The notes under the pieces are model-generated. The model did no database searches. It was not told the DNA's origin and worked only from the letters and a program-made list of their open reading frames with translations. A program made the translations under genes and the position numbers. From Paraburkholderia diazotrophica (lineage in GTDB: Bacteria > Pseudomonadota > Gammaproteobacteria > Burkholderiales > Burkholderiaceae), in assembly GCF_900108945.1 (NCBI RefSeq), contig NZ_FNYE01000017.1:82846-146845 (forward strand): a stretch of 64,000 nt of DNA, written 5' to 3'. This document shows positions 41,619 through 50,459 of the stretch, piece after piece. The first letter of the stretch is position 1. Each line of letters opens with the position of its first letter.

Positions 41619-42016
41619 CCGCGTGGCGTTGCTTCCTTTGCAATGGGATGACGGGCGCTGTCGTCACGGATTATCTGAAAACGTGAGCGAACTACTGCTG
41701 CCGGCAGGCTTCGCGTGAAGCCTCAGTCACCGCACGTGCAGGCACAATGTTCTTAAATTGCGTTTGATAAGAGGCCGGAGGAGTCGCCATACTATCTTTC
41801 CTCAGCATATGACGACGGGCGGAAAAGCCGGATAGCCGATTGTCGTCAAAGCGAATCGCGATTCGACCGAGAACATCAGGCACACCGCGCGAGTGCCCGC
41901 GTCAGAATGAACGTCTCGGCTAGGGAGACGTTTTGGTGCTCGGACTGAATCACGCTCCACGTGCTGGTCGCGCAGGACCACACGGTGTCCTGTCGACGAG
42001 AGAACCGGAGTGAATC
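41619..42016. other. Intergenic region with a short hairpin
   Basis: About 400 bases. Small open frames on the minus strand (for example 41692-41883) have no recognisable features. AACGTCTC and GAGACGTT (41910-41932) form an eight-base-pair stem followed by TTGG, a possible terminator. This is probably the right edge of the island-like segment, before the chromosomal diacylglycerol kinase gene. Confidence 0.4.
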
Positions 42017-42376
42017 ATGGCGAAGAGGACCTTCTTGCAAAGCGTCGGCGATGCGCTGGCCGGTGTTGCCGCAACCTGGCGAACCCAGCGCAACTTTCGC
42101 ATCCAGGCAGGGCTCGCGGCCGCACTACCTGTGGCATTGGCCTGGTTACGGCCGCCGCTTGTGTTTTCTGCGCTATGCCTGATGATGGCCGTGCTGGTTC
42201 TCGCGGCGGATCTCTTCAACACGGCCCTCGAGAGGCTGGCCGACCACTTGCATCCCGAGCATCATCCTGCAATCGGTGCAGCCAAAGACTGTGCTGCGGG
42301 AGCCGTGCTGCTCGTTTGCGCCGGCGCCGGTCTCGTCGGAATACTGACGCTGGTTGTCGCGTTTGCGGAACGGTAG
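42017..42376 (+). CDS. Diacylglycerol kinase (DagK-like)
   Basis: 119 residues with three membrane helices. A short amphipathic N-terminus (WRTQRNFRIQAGLAAALPVA) leads to helix 1; the catalytic segment is LVLAADLFNTALERLADHL, equivalent to the E-x-x-N-T-A-I-E motif, followed by IGAAKDCAAGAVLLVCAGAG. It phosphorylates diacylglycerol or undecaprenol in the inner membrane. Asp replaces the first Glu of the usual ELLNTAIE motif. ATG 42017 is preceded by GGAGTGAATC. Confidence 0.87.
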   Translation: MAKRTFLQSVGDALAGVAATWRTQRNFRIQAGLAAALPVALAWLRPPLVFSALCLMMAVLVLAADLFNTALERLADHLHPEHHPAIGAAKDCAAGAVLLVCAGAGLVGILTLVVAFAER

Positions 42377-42919
42377 CGCTTGCCAGTAGGAACGGCGGGA
42401 TTGTATCCGTATGGATGGTAACGAGGACCAACGTGGTAGCATGGACTTGAGGCCGTCGCAGCATGATGACACTCCCGCCCACGTCGAGCGAAAGCTGAAG
42501 ATACTGAGCCAAGGTCGGCAGAGATTCAGGCGCCTGTTGTGGTCTTTCGTTACCGAAAGCTTCTGCCATATCGCACCGTGAATCTGGCCTTGGCAACTGA
42601 TAGCGTACCTTGTACAGCATGGACACGCACTAATTCTCGTATCGTTCGGCACCCGCAGCGTCCAGGTGGCGGATGACGTGCGAGGCACCGTTGAGACCCG
42701 GTGGATTCAAGCGGTTGCTTCCGGGCCTGCTGCCCACGCTTCACGCTCGATGCAACACTGAGACCAAAAATCACTCGTGAAGAGACACGACGAGGCTCCA
42801 CGTGTCGGATGCGGTTACTTCCCGTTTAAAGAAAAAATGCAGCCAATCTCTCGACTGGCCGCAAAGCGCTCACCTCAGGGACCTACACGAAATGCTTCTC
42901 GTCAATACGGCATCCTGTC
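42377..42919. other. Intergenic region with no gene recognised
   Basis: About 540 bases between the diacylglycerol kinase gene and the end of fdhA. One plus-strand frame (about 42577-42758) has some coding look (LVQHGHALILVSFGTRSVQV) but no start codon and no family I know; it could be the tail of a lost gene. Confidence 0.4.
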
Positions 42920-44122
42920 TCAGGCCGCAGCCTTCAGACTACCGTGCGGGTCGATGACAAACTTCTTGGGCACGCCGGAATCAAATTCGGCGTAGCCACC
43001 GGGAGCCTGGTCGAGTTCGATAACGGTCACGTTGACGACCTCAGCGATATTCAACCGGTCCCAAAGAATCGCCTGCATCAGATTCTTGTTGTACTTCATC
43101 ACAGGGGTTTGGCCCGTGAAGAAGGAGTGCGACTTTGCCCAGCCCAAACCGAAGCGCACGGACAGGCTGCCGTGCTTCGCAGCGGAATCCGTGGCACCGG
43201 GGTCATCCGTCACGTACAGCCCCGGGATACCAATCTTGCCAGCAGCTCGCGTGATTTCCATGAGCGAATTCAGGACGGTCGCGGGTGCCTCGACTTGAGA
43301 GCCAGAGTGACCGTGACCGCGCGCTTCGAATCCGACGCAGTCGATGGCGCAGTCTACTTCCGGCTCGCCGAGCAGGTTGGCAATCTGCTCTGCGAGCGAG
43401 GCGTCTTCGGAAAGGTCGACGGTCTCGAATCCGACGCGTCTTGCGTGTTCGAGCCGTGCTGGATTCACATCGCCAACAATGGTGACGGCCGCTCCCAGGA
43501 GTCGGGCAGACGCAGCGGCGGCAAGTCCGACAGGGCCTGCGCCAGCAACATATACCGTTGAGCCGGGTCCGACGCCGGCTGTTACCGCACCGTGGTAACC
43601 CGTCGGCAGAATGTCCGACAAGCAGGTCAGGTCGCGAATCTTCTCCATCGCGCGGTCGCGGTCCGGGAACTTGAGCAGATTGAAATCTGCATACGGCACC
43701 ATGACGTATTCGGCCTGGCCGCCAATCCAGCCGCCCATATCGACGTAGCCGTAAGCACCGCCTGCGCGCGCCGGGTTGACGTTGAGACAGACGCCGGTGT
43801 TTTGCGCCTTGCACATCGGGCATCGGCCGCACGCTACGTTGAACGGGACCGAGACCATGTCGCCTTTTTTCAACGTCATGACGTCGGAGCCGATTTCGAT
43901 GACTTCACCCGTTATCTCGTGACCGAGGACGAGCCCGGCAGGAGCCGTGGTCCTTCCGCGGACCATGTGCTGGTCCGACCCACAGATATTCGTCGCGACG
44001 ACTCGAAGAATGACTCCGTGATTGGCTTTCCTGCCGGCAGGGTCGACGAGTTCCGGAAAGGCGATTTTCTGAACCTCGACCTTTCCGGGTCCGATATAAA
44101 CGACTCCACGATTGCCTGACAT
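42920..44122 (-). CDS. fdhA: Glutathione-independent formaldehyde dehydrogenase
   Basis: 400-residue zinc-dependent MDR dehydrogenase. Catalytic zinc site NICGSDQHMV (Cys) with GLVLGHEITGEV (His-Glu); structural zinc loop CGRCPMCKAQNTGVC, four Cys; Rossmann motif VYVAGAGPVGLAAAASARLL. The C-terminal half matches FdhA of Pseudomonas putida (GIPGLYVTDDPGA, LGWAKSHSFFTGQ). It oxidises formaldehyde to formate with tightly bound NAD. ATG 44122 has CAGGAG nine bases upstream. It is the last gene of the gbcB - M24 - fdhA unit, where it would remove formaldehyde from glycine betaine demethylation. Confidence 0.92.
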   Translation of the reverse strand: MSGNRGVVYIGPGKVEVQKIAFPELVDPAGRKANHGVILRVVATNICGSDQHMVRGRTTAPAGLVLGHEITGEVIEIGSDVMTLKKGDMVSVPFNVACGRCPMCKAQNTGVCLNVNPARAGGAYGYVDMGGWIGGQAEYVMVPYADFNLLKFPDRDRAMEKIRDLTCLSDILPTGYHGAVTAGVGPGSTVYVAGAGPVGLAAAASARLLGAAVTIVGDVNPARLEHARRVGFETVDLSEDASLAEQIANLLGEPEVDCAIDCVGFEARGHGHSGSQVEAPATVLNSLMEITRAAGKIGIPGLYVTDDPGATDSAAKHGSLSVRFGLGWAKSHSFFTGQTPVMKYNKNLMQAILWDRLNIAEVVNVTVIELDQAPGGYAEFDSGVPKKFVIDPHGSLKAAA

Positions 44123-44179
44123 GCTGTCTCCTGATGTCATGTGTAGATGGAATGCCGATGCGGCTCTACTCGAGCAGCA

Positions 44180-45412
44180 TCACAGCCAGTGGGTCTCGAA
44201 ACTGCAGTCGGTAAGCGAGACACAACCGTTCTCCGTGAGCACGACCTGCTGCTCGAGCTTCACGCCCTGAGTACCGCCTTCCGCGCCGATATAGCTTTCG
44301 ACGCATACCGTCATCCCGACCTCGAACAGGCCGTCGTAACCCGCGCTTTCCCAGTCGACCTGGTGGGCAATTGAGGGATACTCATCGACCATCCCGATGC
44401 CGTGGGCAAGACAGCAATACCGGTTCTTGACGTATTGCTCCGGAATCTTCCATGCCTTTTCCGAGAACTCATGGAACGTCATTCCCGGGCGCAAAATGTC
44501 CATGTTGAAGTGGACCTGCGCGTAGGCGAGCTCGTAAAGCTTGCGCTGCTCGTCGGAAGGACGGCCGTCACCGACCAGCCAGGTGCGCGAGATATCCGAG
44601 CAGTAGCCGTTCGGCCCGACCATGTCCGTGTCAAACGCGAGAAGGTCGCCGGCTTGCAATACCCGGCTGGAACATTCATGCATCCAGGGATTGGTCCGGT
44701 CACCCGACGCGAGGAGTCGGGTTTCAATCCACTCACCGCCGTTCCGGATGTTCTCATAGTGCAGGTTCGCCCAGATGTCATTTTCAGTCAGTCCAGGGCG
44801 AAGCTCGCGACGCATACGCTCAATTCCTTTTTCGGCGGTGCGCAGCGACTCGCCAATCAGCACGAGTTCGCCCGGTGATTTTATTAGGCGCGCCGTCTCC
44901 ATCAGGGCCTGCCCGTCCAGCAGGGTAATGCCATGCTTTTCCAGATATGCCGTGCCGAACGGGTCGAGCCGGTCTACCGCCAGCAAGCTGTCGCCAGGTG
45001 CGTTCTTCCGGAAGACGTCGACTATCTCTGCACCCCACGTCTCGGCGCGGCGCTCAGCTTCATGCCCAGCGTTGAAGAACGTCCAGCTCAGTGCGCCACG
45101 TAACTCGACGTTCAGGTCCAGCCCGTCCCATACGTGCTCACTGCTGTGAAATTCCCACGCGATGATGCGACCGTCAGCGAATACCATGACGTATCTCGCG
45201 GGATTACGGCCCGCCCAAACCTGCATGTTTGACGTGTCGGTCGCGTATCGAATGTTGACCGGGTCGTAGAGCAGGATTGCGGGGCATTTGTTTTTGCGCA
45301 ACTGTTCCTGTACCCGAGCGAGCCTATACGCTCGAACGTCGCGCATTATGCTTACCTTTCCGCTGGTTTCAACGGCGGCGGCAGCTACATCCGCGAGCTG
45401 GTCATCCGTCAT
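44180..45412 (-). CDS. DddP-like M24-family protein (DMSP lyase or peptidase-like)
   Basis: 410 residues, pita-bread M24 fold. The N-terminal part has YDPVNIRYATDTSNMQVW, and the catalytic half GGEWIETRLLASGDRTNPW, both strongly like DddP. Metal ligands would be Asp261, Asp263, Asp273, His337, Glu372 and Glu387. Asp343 and Tyr332 match the positions of the DMSP-lyase base and a substrate-site Tyr in DddP; all spacings agree with the RlDddP residues as I remember them (295, 297, 307, 371, 406, 421; 377; 366). True aminopeptidases P differ in this region. It could cleave dimethylsulfoniopropionate, a glycine betaine analogue, or act on another betaine-related substrate. 57 bases separate it from fdhA and 79 from gbcB. 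Confidence 0.75.
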   Translation of the reverse strand: MTDDQLADVAAAAVETSGKVSIMRDVRAYRLARVQEQLRKNKCPAILLYDPVNIRYATDTSNMQVWAGRNPARYVMVFADGRIIAWEFHSSEHVWDGLDLNVELRGALSWTFFNAGHEAERRAETWGAEIVDVFRKNAPGDSLLAVDRLDPFGTAYLEKHGITLLDGQALMETARLIKSPGELVLIGESLRTAEKGIERMRRELRPGLTENDIWANLHYENIRNGGEWIETRLLASGDRTNPWMHECSSRVLQAGDLLAFDTDMVGPNGYCSDISRTWLVGDGRPSDEQRKLYELAYAQVHFNMDILRPGMTFHEFSEKAWKIPEQYVKNRYCCLAHGIGMVDEYPSIAHQVDWESAGYDGLFEVGMTVCVESYIGAEGGTQGVKLEQQVVLTENGCVSLTDCSFETHWL

Positions 45413-45491
45413 TCTTGGTTGCTCCAGACATTATTGTGAGTGTGGGGTTGCGCCAAAATAACAAGCGGCCCGAAAGAGATACCGGAGACTG

Positions 45492-46655
45492 TCAAAGCTC
45501 CAGTACTAAATCCGAAGTCGGACGGCTGCAGCAGAGGAGTCGGAATCCCTTCTGAATCTCCCGCTCCCGGATTCCGCCGTTGTGGTTCATGTCAACCGTG
45601 CCTTCAAGCACCTTCGTCTTGCACGTGCCGCACATGCCTTGACTGCACGATGACGGGATTGCCACTCCGGCTTTTCTCGCAGCGGAGAGGACTGTCTCCG
45701 CCGCGTTCATCGTGAACGTCTTCGACGAGCGGGATAGTTTGATGGTGAAGGACTGTTGCGCGGCCTCGCTCGCCGGTGCGATGGGTTCCGGTGCGACGCC
45801 GGCGCTGATGTCGAAACTTTCCTGGTGATAGCGCGCTGGGTTGTGTCCGCCCTCATGAAGCAATGTGCGAACCGCGTTCATGTAGCCAGCGGGACCACAA
45901 GTAAATACCTCGCGCTCGATGTAGTCGGGTACCCACTGGGAGAGAAGCTGGAGGCTGAGTCGGCCAACCGGGCCAGACCAGCCGTCTTCGTCTCCAACGC
46001 CTTCACACATGAAGAATGTCTTAAGGCGAGGAGACAGTTCCGTGAGCTTCTTCAGTTCCTCTCGGAAGACGATGTCTGCCGGCGTCCGCGCGCTATGAAC
46101 AAAGACAATGTCACGGTCCAACCCGAGGTCGATACTCGCGCGTGTCATGGACATGAGCGGCGTGACACCCGAGCCGGCGGACAGGTACAACGACCTCGTT
46201 GCTGGAGCTGCTGTCGGCGTGAAGCTGCCGGATGGCCCAAATGCGCGCAACTGGGTCCCGGGCTTCATATTCTCGTGTAGCCAGTTGGACATGACGCCGC
46301 CGGGTACGCTCTTCACTGTGATGGATACCAGATAGGGTCGCGTAGGCGGAGAGGAAATCGTGTAGCAGCGCTCGACTGACTGTCCTTGAACGCTAGCCGA
46401 TACCGTCATGAACTGACCCGGCTCGAAGCGGATGGGCGTGCCATCACCGACGCGAAACTCGAAGCTCTTGACGTCGTGAGTCTCGTCCACCACTCGACAA
46501 CAGGTCAGTGTCGTCTGCTCACCGCTTGCCCAGTACGTTGCACCGCTCTCCCAGGTATGGGCATCGGACAGTCTGTCGATTGCGTCGTGCGTCAGGCCGA
46601 ACATTCTTTCTACCGAGTTCATAGCATCAAATCTGTTGGGACGCCTTGCGCTCAT
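45492..46655 (-). CDS. gbcB: Glycine betaine monooxygenase reductase subunit
   Basis: 387 residues. Ferredoxin-reductase module first: FEPGQFMTVSASVQGQSVER then CYTISSPP (flavin site), SLYLSAGSGVTPLMSMTRA and EVFTCGPAGYMNAV (NAD site). The C-terminal about 85 residues are a plant-type [2Fe-2S] ferredoxin: CSQGMCGTCKTKVLEG and a final LLCCSRP Cys. This arrangement and the betaine context match GbcB, which passes electrons from NADH to the Rieske oxygenase GbcA. Start ATG 46655 or 46622; neither has a clear Shine-Dalgarno. First gene of a unit with the M24 gene and fdhA, under the promoter block at 46785-46836. Confidence 0.88.
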   Translation of the reverse strand: MSARRPNRFDAMNSVERMFGLTHDAIDRLSDAHTWESGATYWASGEQTTLTCCRVVDETHDVKSFEFRVGDGTPIRFEPGQFMTVSASVQGQSVERCYTISSPPTRPYLVSITVKSVPGGVMSNWLHENMKPGTQLRAFGPSGSFTPTAAPATRSLYLSAGSGVTPLMSMTRASIDLGLDRDIVFVHSARTPADIVFREELKKLTELSPRLKTFFMCEGVGDEDGWSGPVGRLSLQLLSQWVPDYIEREVFTCGPAGYMNAVRTLLHEGGHNPARYHQESFDISAGVAPEPIAPASEAAQQSFTIKLSRSSKTFTMNAAETVLSAARKAGVAIPSSCSQGMCGTCKTKVLEGTVDMNHNGGIREREIQKGFRLLCCSRPTSDLVLEL

Positions 46656-46784
46656 TCGGCTGCTGACCAGCGCGTGAACTGCTCAACGTACATTGTCGTA
46701 CTCGCGGATAAGGGGAGAGTCGGGCACGTTGCCAGGCTCATCGTTCTGATATTGTCTTCGCGCGAATCCACCACCTTTGCTGTG

Positions 46785-46836
46785 CCTTGAGTATTGGTGG
46801 CTTATAAATCAGCGTCAATGCGCTTTATTTTCGCGG
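46785..46836 (-). promoter_or_regulatory. Shared betaine-regulon promoter block upstream of gbcB
   Basis: Read on the minus strand, 46836-46812 is a 25-base block beginning CCGCGAAAATAAAG and ending GCGCATTGACGC; 14 bases later comes CCAATACTCAAGG (46797-46785). The same block and spacing occur before gbcA (58534-58585). It is most likely the binding site of the adjacent GbdR-like activator plus core promoter. Confidence 0.75.
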
Positions 46837-46851
46837 CACTATTACATTAAG

Positions 46852-47949
46852 TTATGCGTCGCGCAGAGGCTCTGTGGACGTGGGCTGAGGCAAGTCCAGA
46901 GTATCCATCACAGGTGAATTCAGCCGCGCCAAATCCCTGCCTTCGAGAAGAGTACGCAGTGCCTCGGGCAGCTTTCTCGCGTCCATGTCTCTGCATTCTT
47001 TGGGGGTTATGCCCACTACGCGCTTTAGCTCTCTGCCCAAGTGAGACACATCGGTGAAGCCACAGACCTCCGCGACGTCGCTGATGCTCTTTCGAGAACG
47101 TCGTAGCAGCCACACGGCCACGCGCACACGGACGAGGCGCGCATAGGACGCGGGCGTTAGGCTAGTCTCTGCGGTGAAAAGACGCTCAAGCTGTCGCGGC
47201 GAAGCATCGACCCTGGCTGCAAGTTCATCGAGACCCAGTGGCGATGACAGATGTTGCTCCATCAGTGCGATGGCCCTGCGGATTTTCGGACTGAACTGCG
47301 ATGTCACCGAGGGTGGAAAAGGTTGCTGGTCACTCCGTGCGCCCGGGTCAGCAACCTGCAGGATGCGGAGTGCTTTGCTCACCACCTCAGGGGCGATGTG
47401 TCTCCGAAGAGTGGCCGCCGCTACATCAATCGACGCGGCTCCGCCCGAGCAGGTAATCAGATTTCCATCAGCTACGAAAAAGCTGTCAGTCACCACGAGG
47501 TTCGTTGGGATGAATGGAAAGCGCTCGAGGAAATCTTCATAGTGGAACCAGCTTATGCAGATTTGCTGTTTATCCACCAGCCCCGCCCGCGCGAGCGCAA
47601 ACGCGCCAGTACATATTCCGACTAGAGATGCGCCGGACGAGGCCGCTCTACGCAGGTACTCGAGCGTGGCCTCGGTTGTTTCCGAGCCCGAATGGAGCAA
47701 CCCGCCGACGACTACGATGTATTGGTAGTCGACAGCGCCGTCAAAGGTTGTCCACGGAGACATTTGCACGCCACAGCTCGCCCGAACGGGCCTCAGGTTT
47801 TCTCCCACGATTTGCCAGGTGCAACGCTCGGGTCTGCTCTTGTCGCCGACGTCACTTGCAAGACGCAAGGTATCGATAAAGCCTGACAATGCCGTAAGCG
47901 TGAAATTGGGCAGCAGGACGATTCCGAACCGAACAGGAGCGGGCTCCAC
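46852..47949 (-). CDS. gbdR: GbdR-like GlxA-family transcriptional activator
   Basis: 365 residues. N-terminal DJ-1/PfpI-like domain: FGIVLLPNFTLTALSGFIDT, then VGICTGAFALARAGLVDKQQ with the nucleophile-elbow Cys of the family, and a C-terminal AraC-type pair of helix-turn-helices (LGLDELAARVDASPRQLERL and ISDVAEVCGFTDVSHLGREL). This is the layout of GbdR and CdhR, which respond to glycine betaine/dimethylglycine or carnitine. Position beside gbcB and the shared promoter block support the GbdR role. Start at 47949 is uncertain: it has no strong Shine-Dalgarno. Confidence 0.83.
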   Translation of the reverse strand: MEPAPVRFGIVLLPNFTLTALSGFIDTLRLASDVGDKSRPERCTWQIVGENLRPVRASCGVQMSPWTTFDGAVDYQYIVVVGGLLHSGSETTEATLEYLRRAASSGASLVGICTGAFALARAGLVDKQQICISWFHYEDFLERFPFIPTNLVVTDSFFVADGNLITCSGGAASIDVAAATLRRHIAPEVVSKALRILQVADPGARSDQQPFPPSVTSQFSPKIRRAIALMEQHLSSPLGLDELAARVDASPRQLERLFTAETSLTPASYARLVRVRVAVWLLRRSRKSISDVAEVCGFTDVSHLGRELKRVVGITPKECRDMDARKLPEALRTLLEGRDLARLNSPVMDTLDLPQPTSTEPLRDA

Positions 47950-48134
47950 TATTTTCTCCCTCGCGGTGAGTCAATGTTGAGAGGAAATTCCATGTATCAC
48001 ACATATCGAAGGAAAAAAGACATCGACCAACCCATGCTGTAGAACCCCGATGGAGCCAAAGTTATCACCGACATCTGCGGGCCTACGTCAGTGTCTTCCC
48101 TTATTAGACGCATTGTCGGCTTGACCAATACAAT

Positions 48135-48146
48135 TTGTAGACACAA
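48135..48146. promoter_or_regulatory. GntR-type palindrome upstream of the gntR gene
   Basis: TTGTAGACACAA is a palindrome of TTGT and ACAA around AGAC, 22 bases before the GntR start codon. It fits the TTGT-N-ACAA type of operator bound by FadR-subfamily regulators; probable autoregulation of the downstream operon. Confidence 0.5.
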
Positions 48147-48168
48147 GATAAATGCAACAGGAGTGCAC

Positions 48169-48894
48169 ATGAAAGCGAACGTCGTTGAACTCGATAGAGA
48201 GGATGGACAGGCCTCGTCCCTGGACCGCAAGGCGGCCTTGGGACAGGCTCTACGGCACCGCATCCTCAGCATGGAGATGGCGCCGGGCGCCTCCCTGGAC
48301 GAGGTGGCCCTCGCCGAGGAGTTCGGCCTGTCGCGCCCGCCCGTGCGCGAACTGATGCGGCAGATGGCAGCCGAGGGCTATATCGAGCTTGAAGCAAATC
48401 GCGCAGCGCGCGTTGCGTCAATGAACTATGACTCTCTGCGCAACTACTTTCTGGCGGCGCCGCTGATTTACGTTGCGACGACCAAGCTGGCGGCAGTGCA
48501 CGCGACGCAGGCCGAAATCGATGGCCTGAAGCGCATTCAGGAACGGTTCCGCGCGGCAGTCGAAGGCGGCGGCGTCGATGAGCGGGTGCTGCAGAACGAC
48601 GAGTTCCACCTTGCAATCGGCAAGATGGCTCACAACCCGTATCTGTTGCCAAGCCTCTGCCGCCTGCTGATTGACCACGCGCGGCTCGGCAAGACTTTCT
48701 ATCAGCCGCGCGACGAGCGAATGGATGCGGAACTCGCGGAAGCGGTGCAGCAGCACGAGGGCATCATCGACGCCATTCAGCGTCGCGATGCGGAAGCGGC
48801 TGGAGAAATTGTGCGCGCCCACGTGTACCTGGCGCGGCGAAACATGGCGTCTTACGTGGCACCGGACGGTGTTGATGTGCAGATGAATTTCTAA
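48169..48894 (+). CDS. GntR-family (FCD domain) regulator
   Basis: 241 residues. Winged helix: LGQALRHRILSMEMAPGASL, then DEVALAEEFGLSRPPVRELM and AAEGYIELEANRAARVASM. The C-terminal FCD effector domain has metal-binding positions including DEFHLAIGKMAHNP and QQHEGIIDAIQRRDAEAA. It probably represses the operon that follows and senses its substrate. ATG 48169 has CAGGAG six bases upstream. The aldehyde dehydrogenase gene starts 61 bases downstream, so regulator and enzymes share a transcript. Confidence 0.9.
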   Translation: MKANVVELDREDGQASSLDRKAALGQALRHRILSMEMAPGASLDEVALAEEFGLSRPPVRELMRQMAAEGYIELEANRAARVASMNYDSLRNYFLAAPLIYVATTKLAAVHATQAEIDGLKRIQERFRAAVEGGGVDERVLQNDEFHLAIGKMAHNPYLLPSLCRLLIDHARLGKTFYQPRDERMDAELAEAVQQHEGIIDAIQRRDAEAAGEIVRAHVYLARRNMASYVAPDGVDVQMNF

Positions 48895-48955
48895 CTTCCG
48901 CGAACCGAGTGGTTTGTTCGGTTCCTCATGAAAACCCGTATCAAGAGAGACTGAT

Positions 48956-50455
48956 ATGACTGATTTGCTGTCCAGGAGCGAATATCAAAAAATCGCCCGT
49001 GAGCTGAAGCTGCCCAGCCAGGTCATCATCGACGGCAAGGCTTGCGGTGCGGCGTCGGGCGAGACGTTTGCGACGTTCAATCCGGCCACGGGCGAGCATC
49101 TCGCTGACGTGCCGGCCTGTTCGAAAGAAGACGTGGACGCAGCTGTAGCGAGTGCCCGTGCCGCATTCATCGACGGACGCTGGTCGAAGCTGCATCCCGC
49201 TGCTCGCAAGCAGGCGATTCTCCGGTTGGCCGACCTCATTGAGAAGAACGCTCTTGAGCTCTCAGTCATGGAGAGTCTCGATGCGGGCAAGACCATCTTC
49301 GACTGCCAGACCGTTGACGTTCCGGAAACGGTCAACGTCCTGCGTTGGCACGCCGAGGCAATCGACAAAATCTACGACCAGGTCTCCCCGGCCTCTGACA
49401 GCCACATCTCGATGATTGTGCGCGAGGCAGTCGGTGTCGTCGGCCTCGTCCTGCCGTGGAATTTCCCGCTGCTGATGCTCGCGTGGAAAATCGGGCCGTC
49501 TCTTGCCGCAGGCTGCTCGCTCGTGGTGAAGCCCGCTGAAGAAACGTCGCTCACGACCATGCGGGTCGCTGAGCTCGCGCTCGAAGCAGGCATTCCCGCT
49601 GGTGTCTTCAATGTCGTGACGGGCACCGGTCCTGCCGTCGGCGAACCGATTGGCCGCCATCGTGACATTGATATGGTGTCGTTCACCGGTTCGACCGATA
49701 CGGGGCGGCGCTTCCTGACGTATTCCGCCGAAAGCAATCTCAAGGAGATTGTGCTCGAAATGGGCGGCAAGAACCCCTGCATCGTGATGTCCGATGCGAC
49801 CGACCTCGATGCAGTAGCGGGCCACATTGTCAATGGCGCCCTCTGGAACATGGGTGAAAACTGCTCGGCGATTTCCAGACTCATCGTTCATCGCGACATC
49901 AAGGCGCCGCTGCTCGACAGAATCATGAAGCTCGCCGACGAATGGCGTGTCGGCGACCCGCTCGACCCGGCAAACCGAATCGGGCCGCTCGTTTCGCAGC
50001 AGCATTATGAGAAGGTGCAGTCGTATCTGTCGGACGACATAAAGGTCCTCTATGGCGGACAGACTAGCGACGGACGCTACGTCCATCCCACCATCATCGA
50101 CGTCGCAAGCAATGACGCGAAGCACGCTCGCGAAGAAATTTTCGGACCGGTTCTGTCCGTTATCACGGTAAGCAGCTTGCAGGAAGCAATCGACATCGCG
50201 AACGACACTGACTACGGCCTTGCAGCTTCCGTGTTTGCTGGTAATGGGAAGCGAGCATTGCGTGCAGCACGCGCACTTCGGGCAGGCACCGTGACCGTAA
50301 ATTCATTTGGTGAAGGCGACATCACGACTCCATTTGGCGGCTTCAAACAGTCGGGTTTCGGCGGACGCGACAACTCGCTCCACGCGCATGACCAGTACAC
50401 CCAGCTGAAAACCATCTGGCTCGACCTGAATGACAACGAAGCGGACGAAGAGTAA
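48956..50455 (+). CDS. NAD(P)-dependent aldehyde dehydrogenase
   Basis: 499 residues, usual ALDH length, closest to the PuuC-type subgroup. Conserved: GLVLPWNFPLLMLAWKIGPS, FTGSTDTGRRFLTYSAESN, catalytic Glu in LEMGGKNPCIV, catalytic Cys in NMGENCSAISRL, and EEIFGPVLSVITV. The active-site stretch ENCSAISR differs from QxCxAGSR of most relatives. It would oxidise a semialdehyde made by the operon; alpha-ketoglutarate semialdehyde or an aminobutyraldehyde are candidates. Five bases before the DapA-like gene. Confidence 0.88.
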   Translation: MTDLLSRSEYQKIARELKLPSQVIIDGKACGAASGETFATFNPATGEHLADVPACSKEDVDAAVASARAAFIDGRWSKLHPAARKQAILRLADLIEKNALELSVMESLDAGKTIFDCQTVDVPETVNVLRWHAEAIDKIYDQVSPASDSHISMIVREAVGVVGLVLPWNFPLLMLAWKIGPSLAAGCSLVVKPAEETSLTTMRVAELALEAGIPAGVFNVVTGTGPAVGEPIGRHRDIDMVSFTGSTDTGRRFLTYSAESNLKEIVLEMGGKNPCIVMSDATDLDAVAGHIVNGALWNMGENCSAISRLIVHRDIKAPLLDRIMKLADEWRVGDPLDPANRIGPLVSQQHYEKVQSYLSDDIKVLYGGQTSDGRYVHPTIIDVASNDAKHAREEIFGPVLSVITVSSLQEAIDIANDTDYGLAASVFAGNGKRALRAARALRAGTVTVNSFGEGDITTPFGGFKQSGFGGRDNSLHAHDQYTQLKTIWLDLNDNEADEE

Positions 50456-50459
50456 CGAC

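Noticed and set aside
42577..42758. Plus-strand frame with LVQHGHALILVSFGTRSVQV
   Set aside because: Some coding look but no start codon, no Shine-Dalgarno and no family; described only in the intergenic entry.
48135..48146. Equivalence of the GntR palindrome to the CTGTAGA inverted repeat at 38014
   Set aside because: They share only TGTAGA; arms, spacing and context differ.
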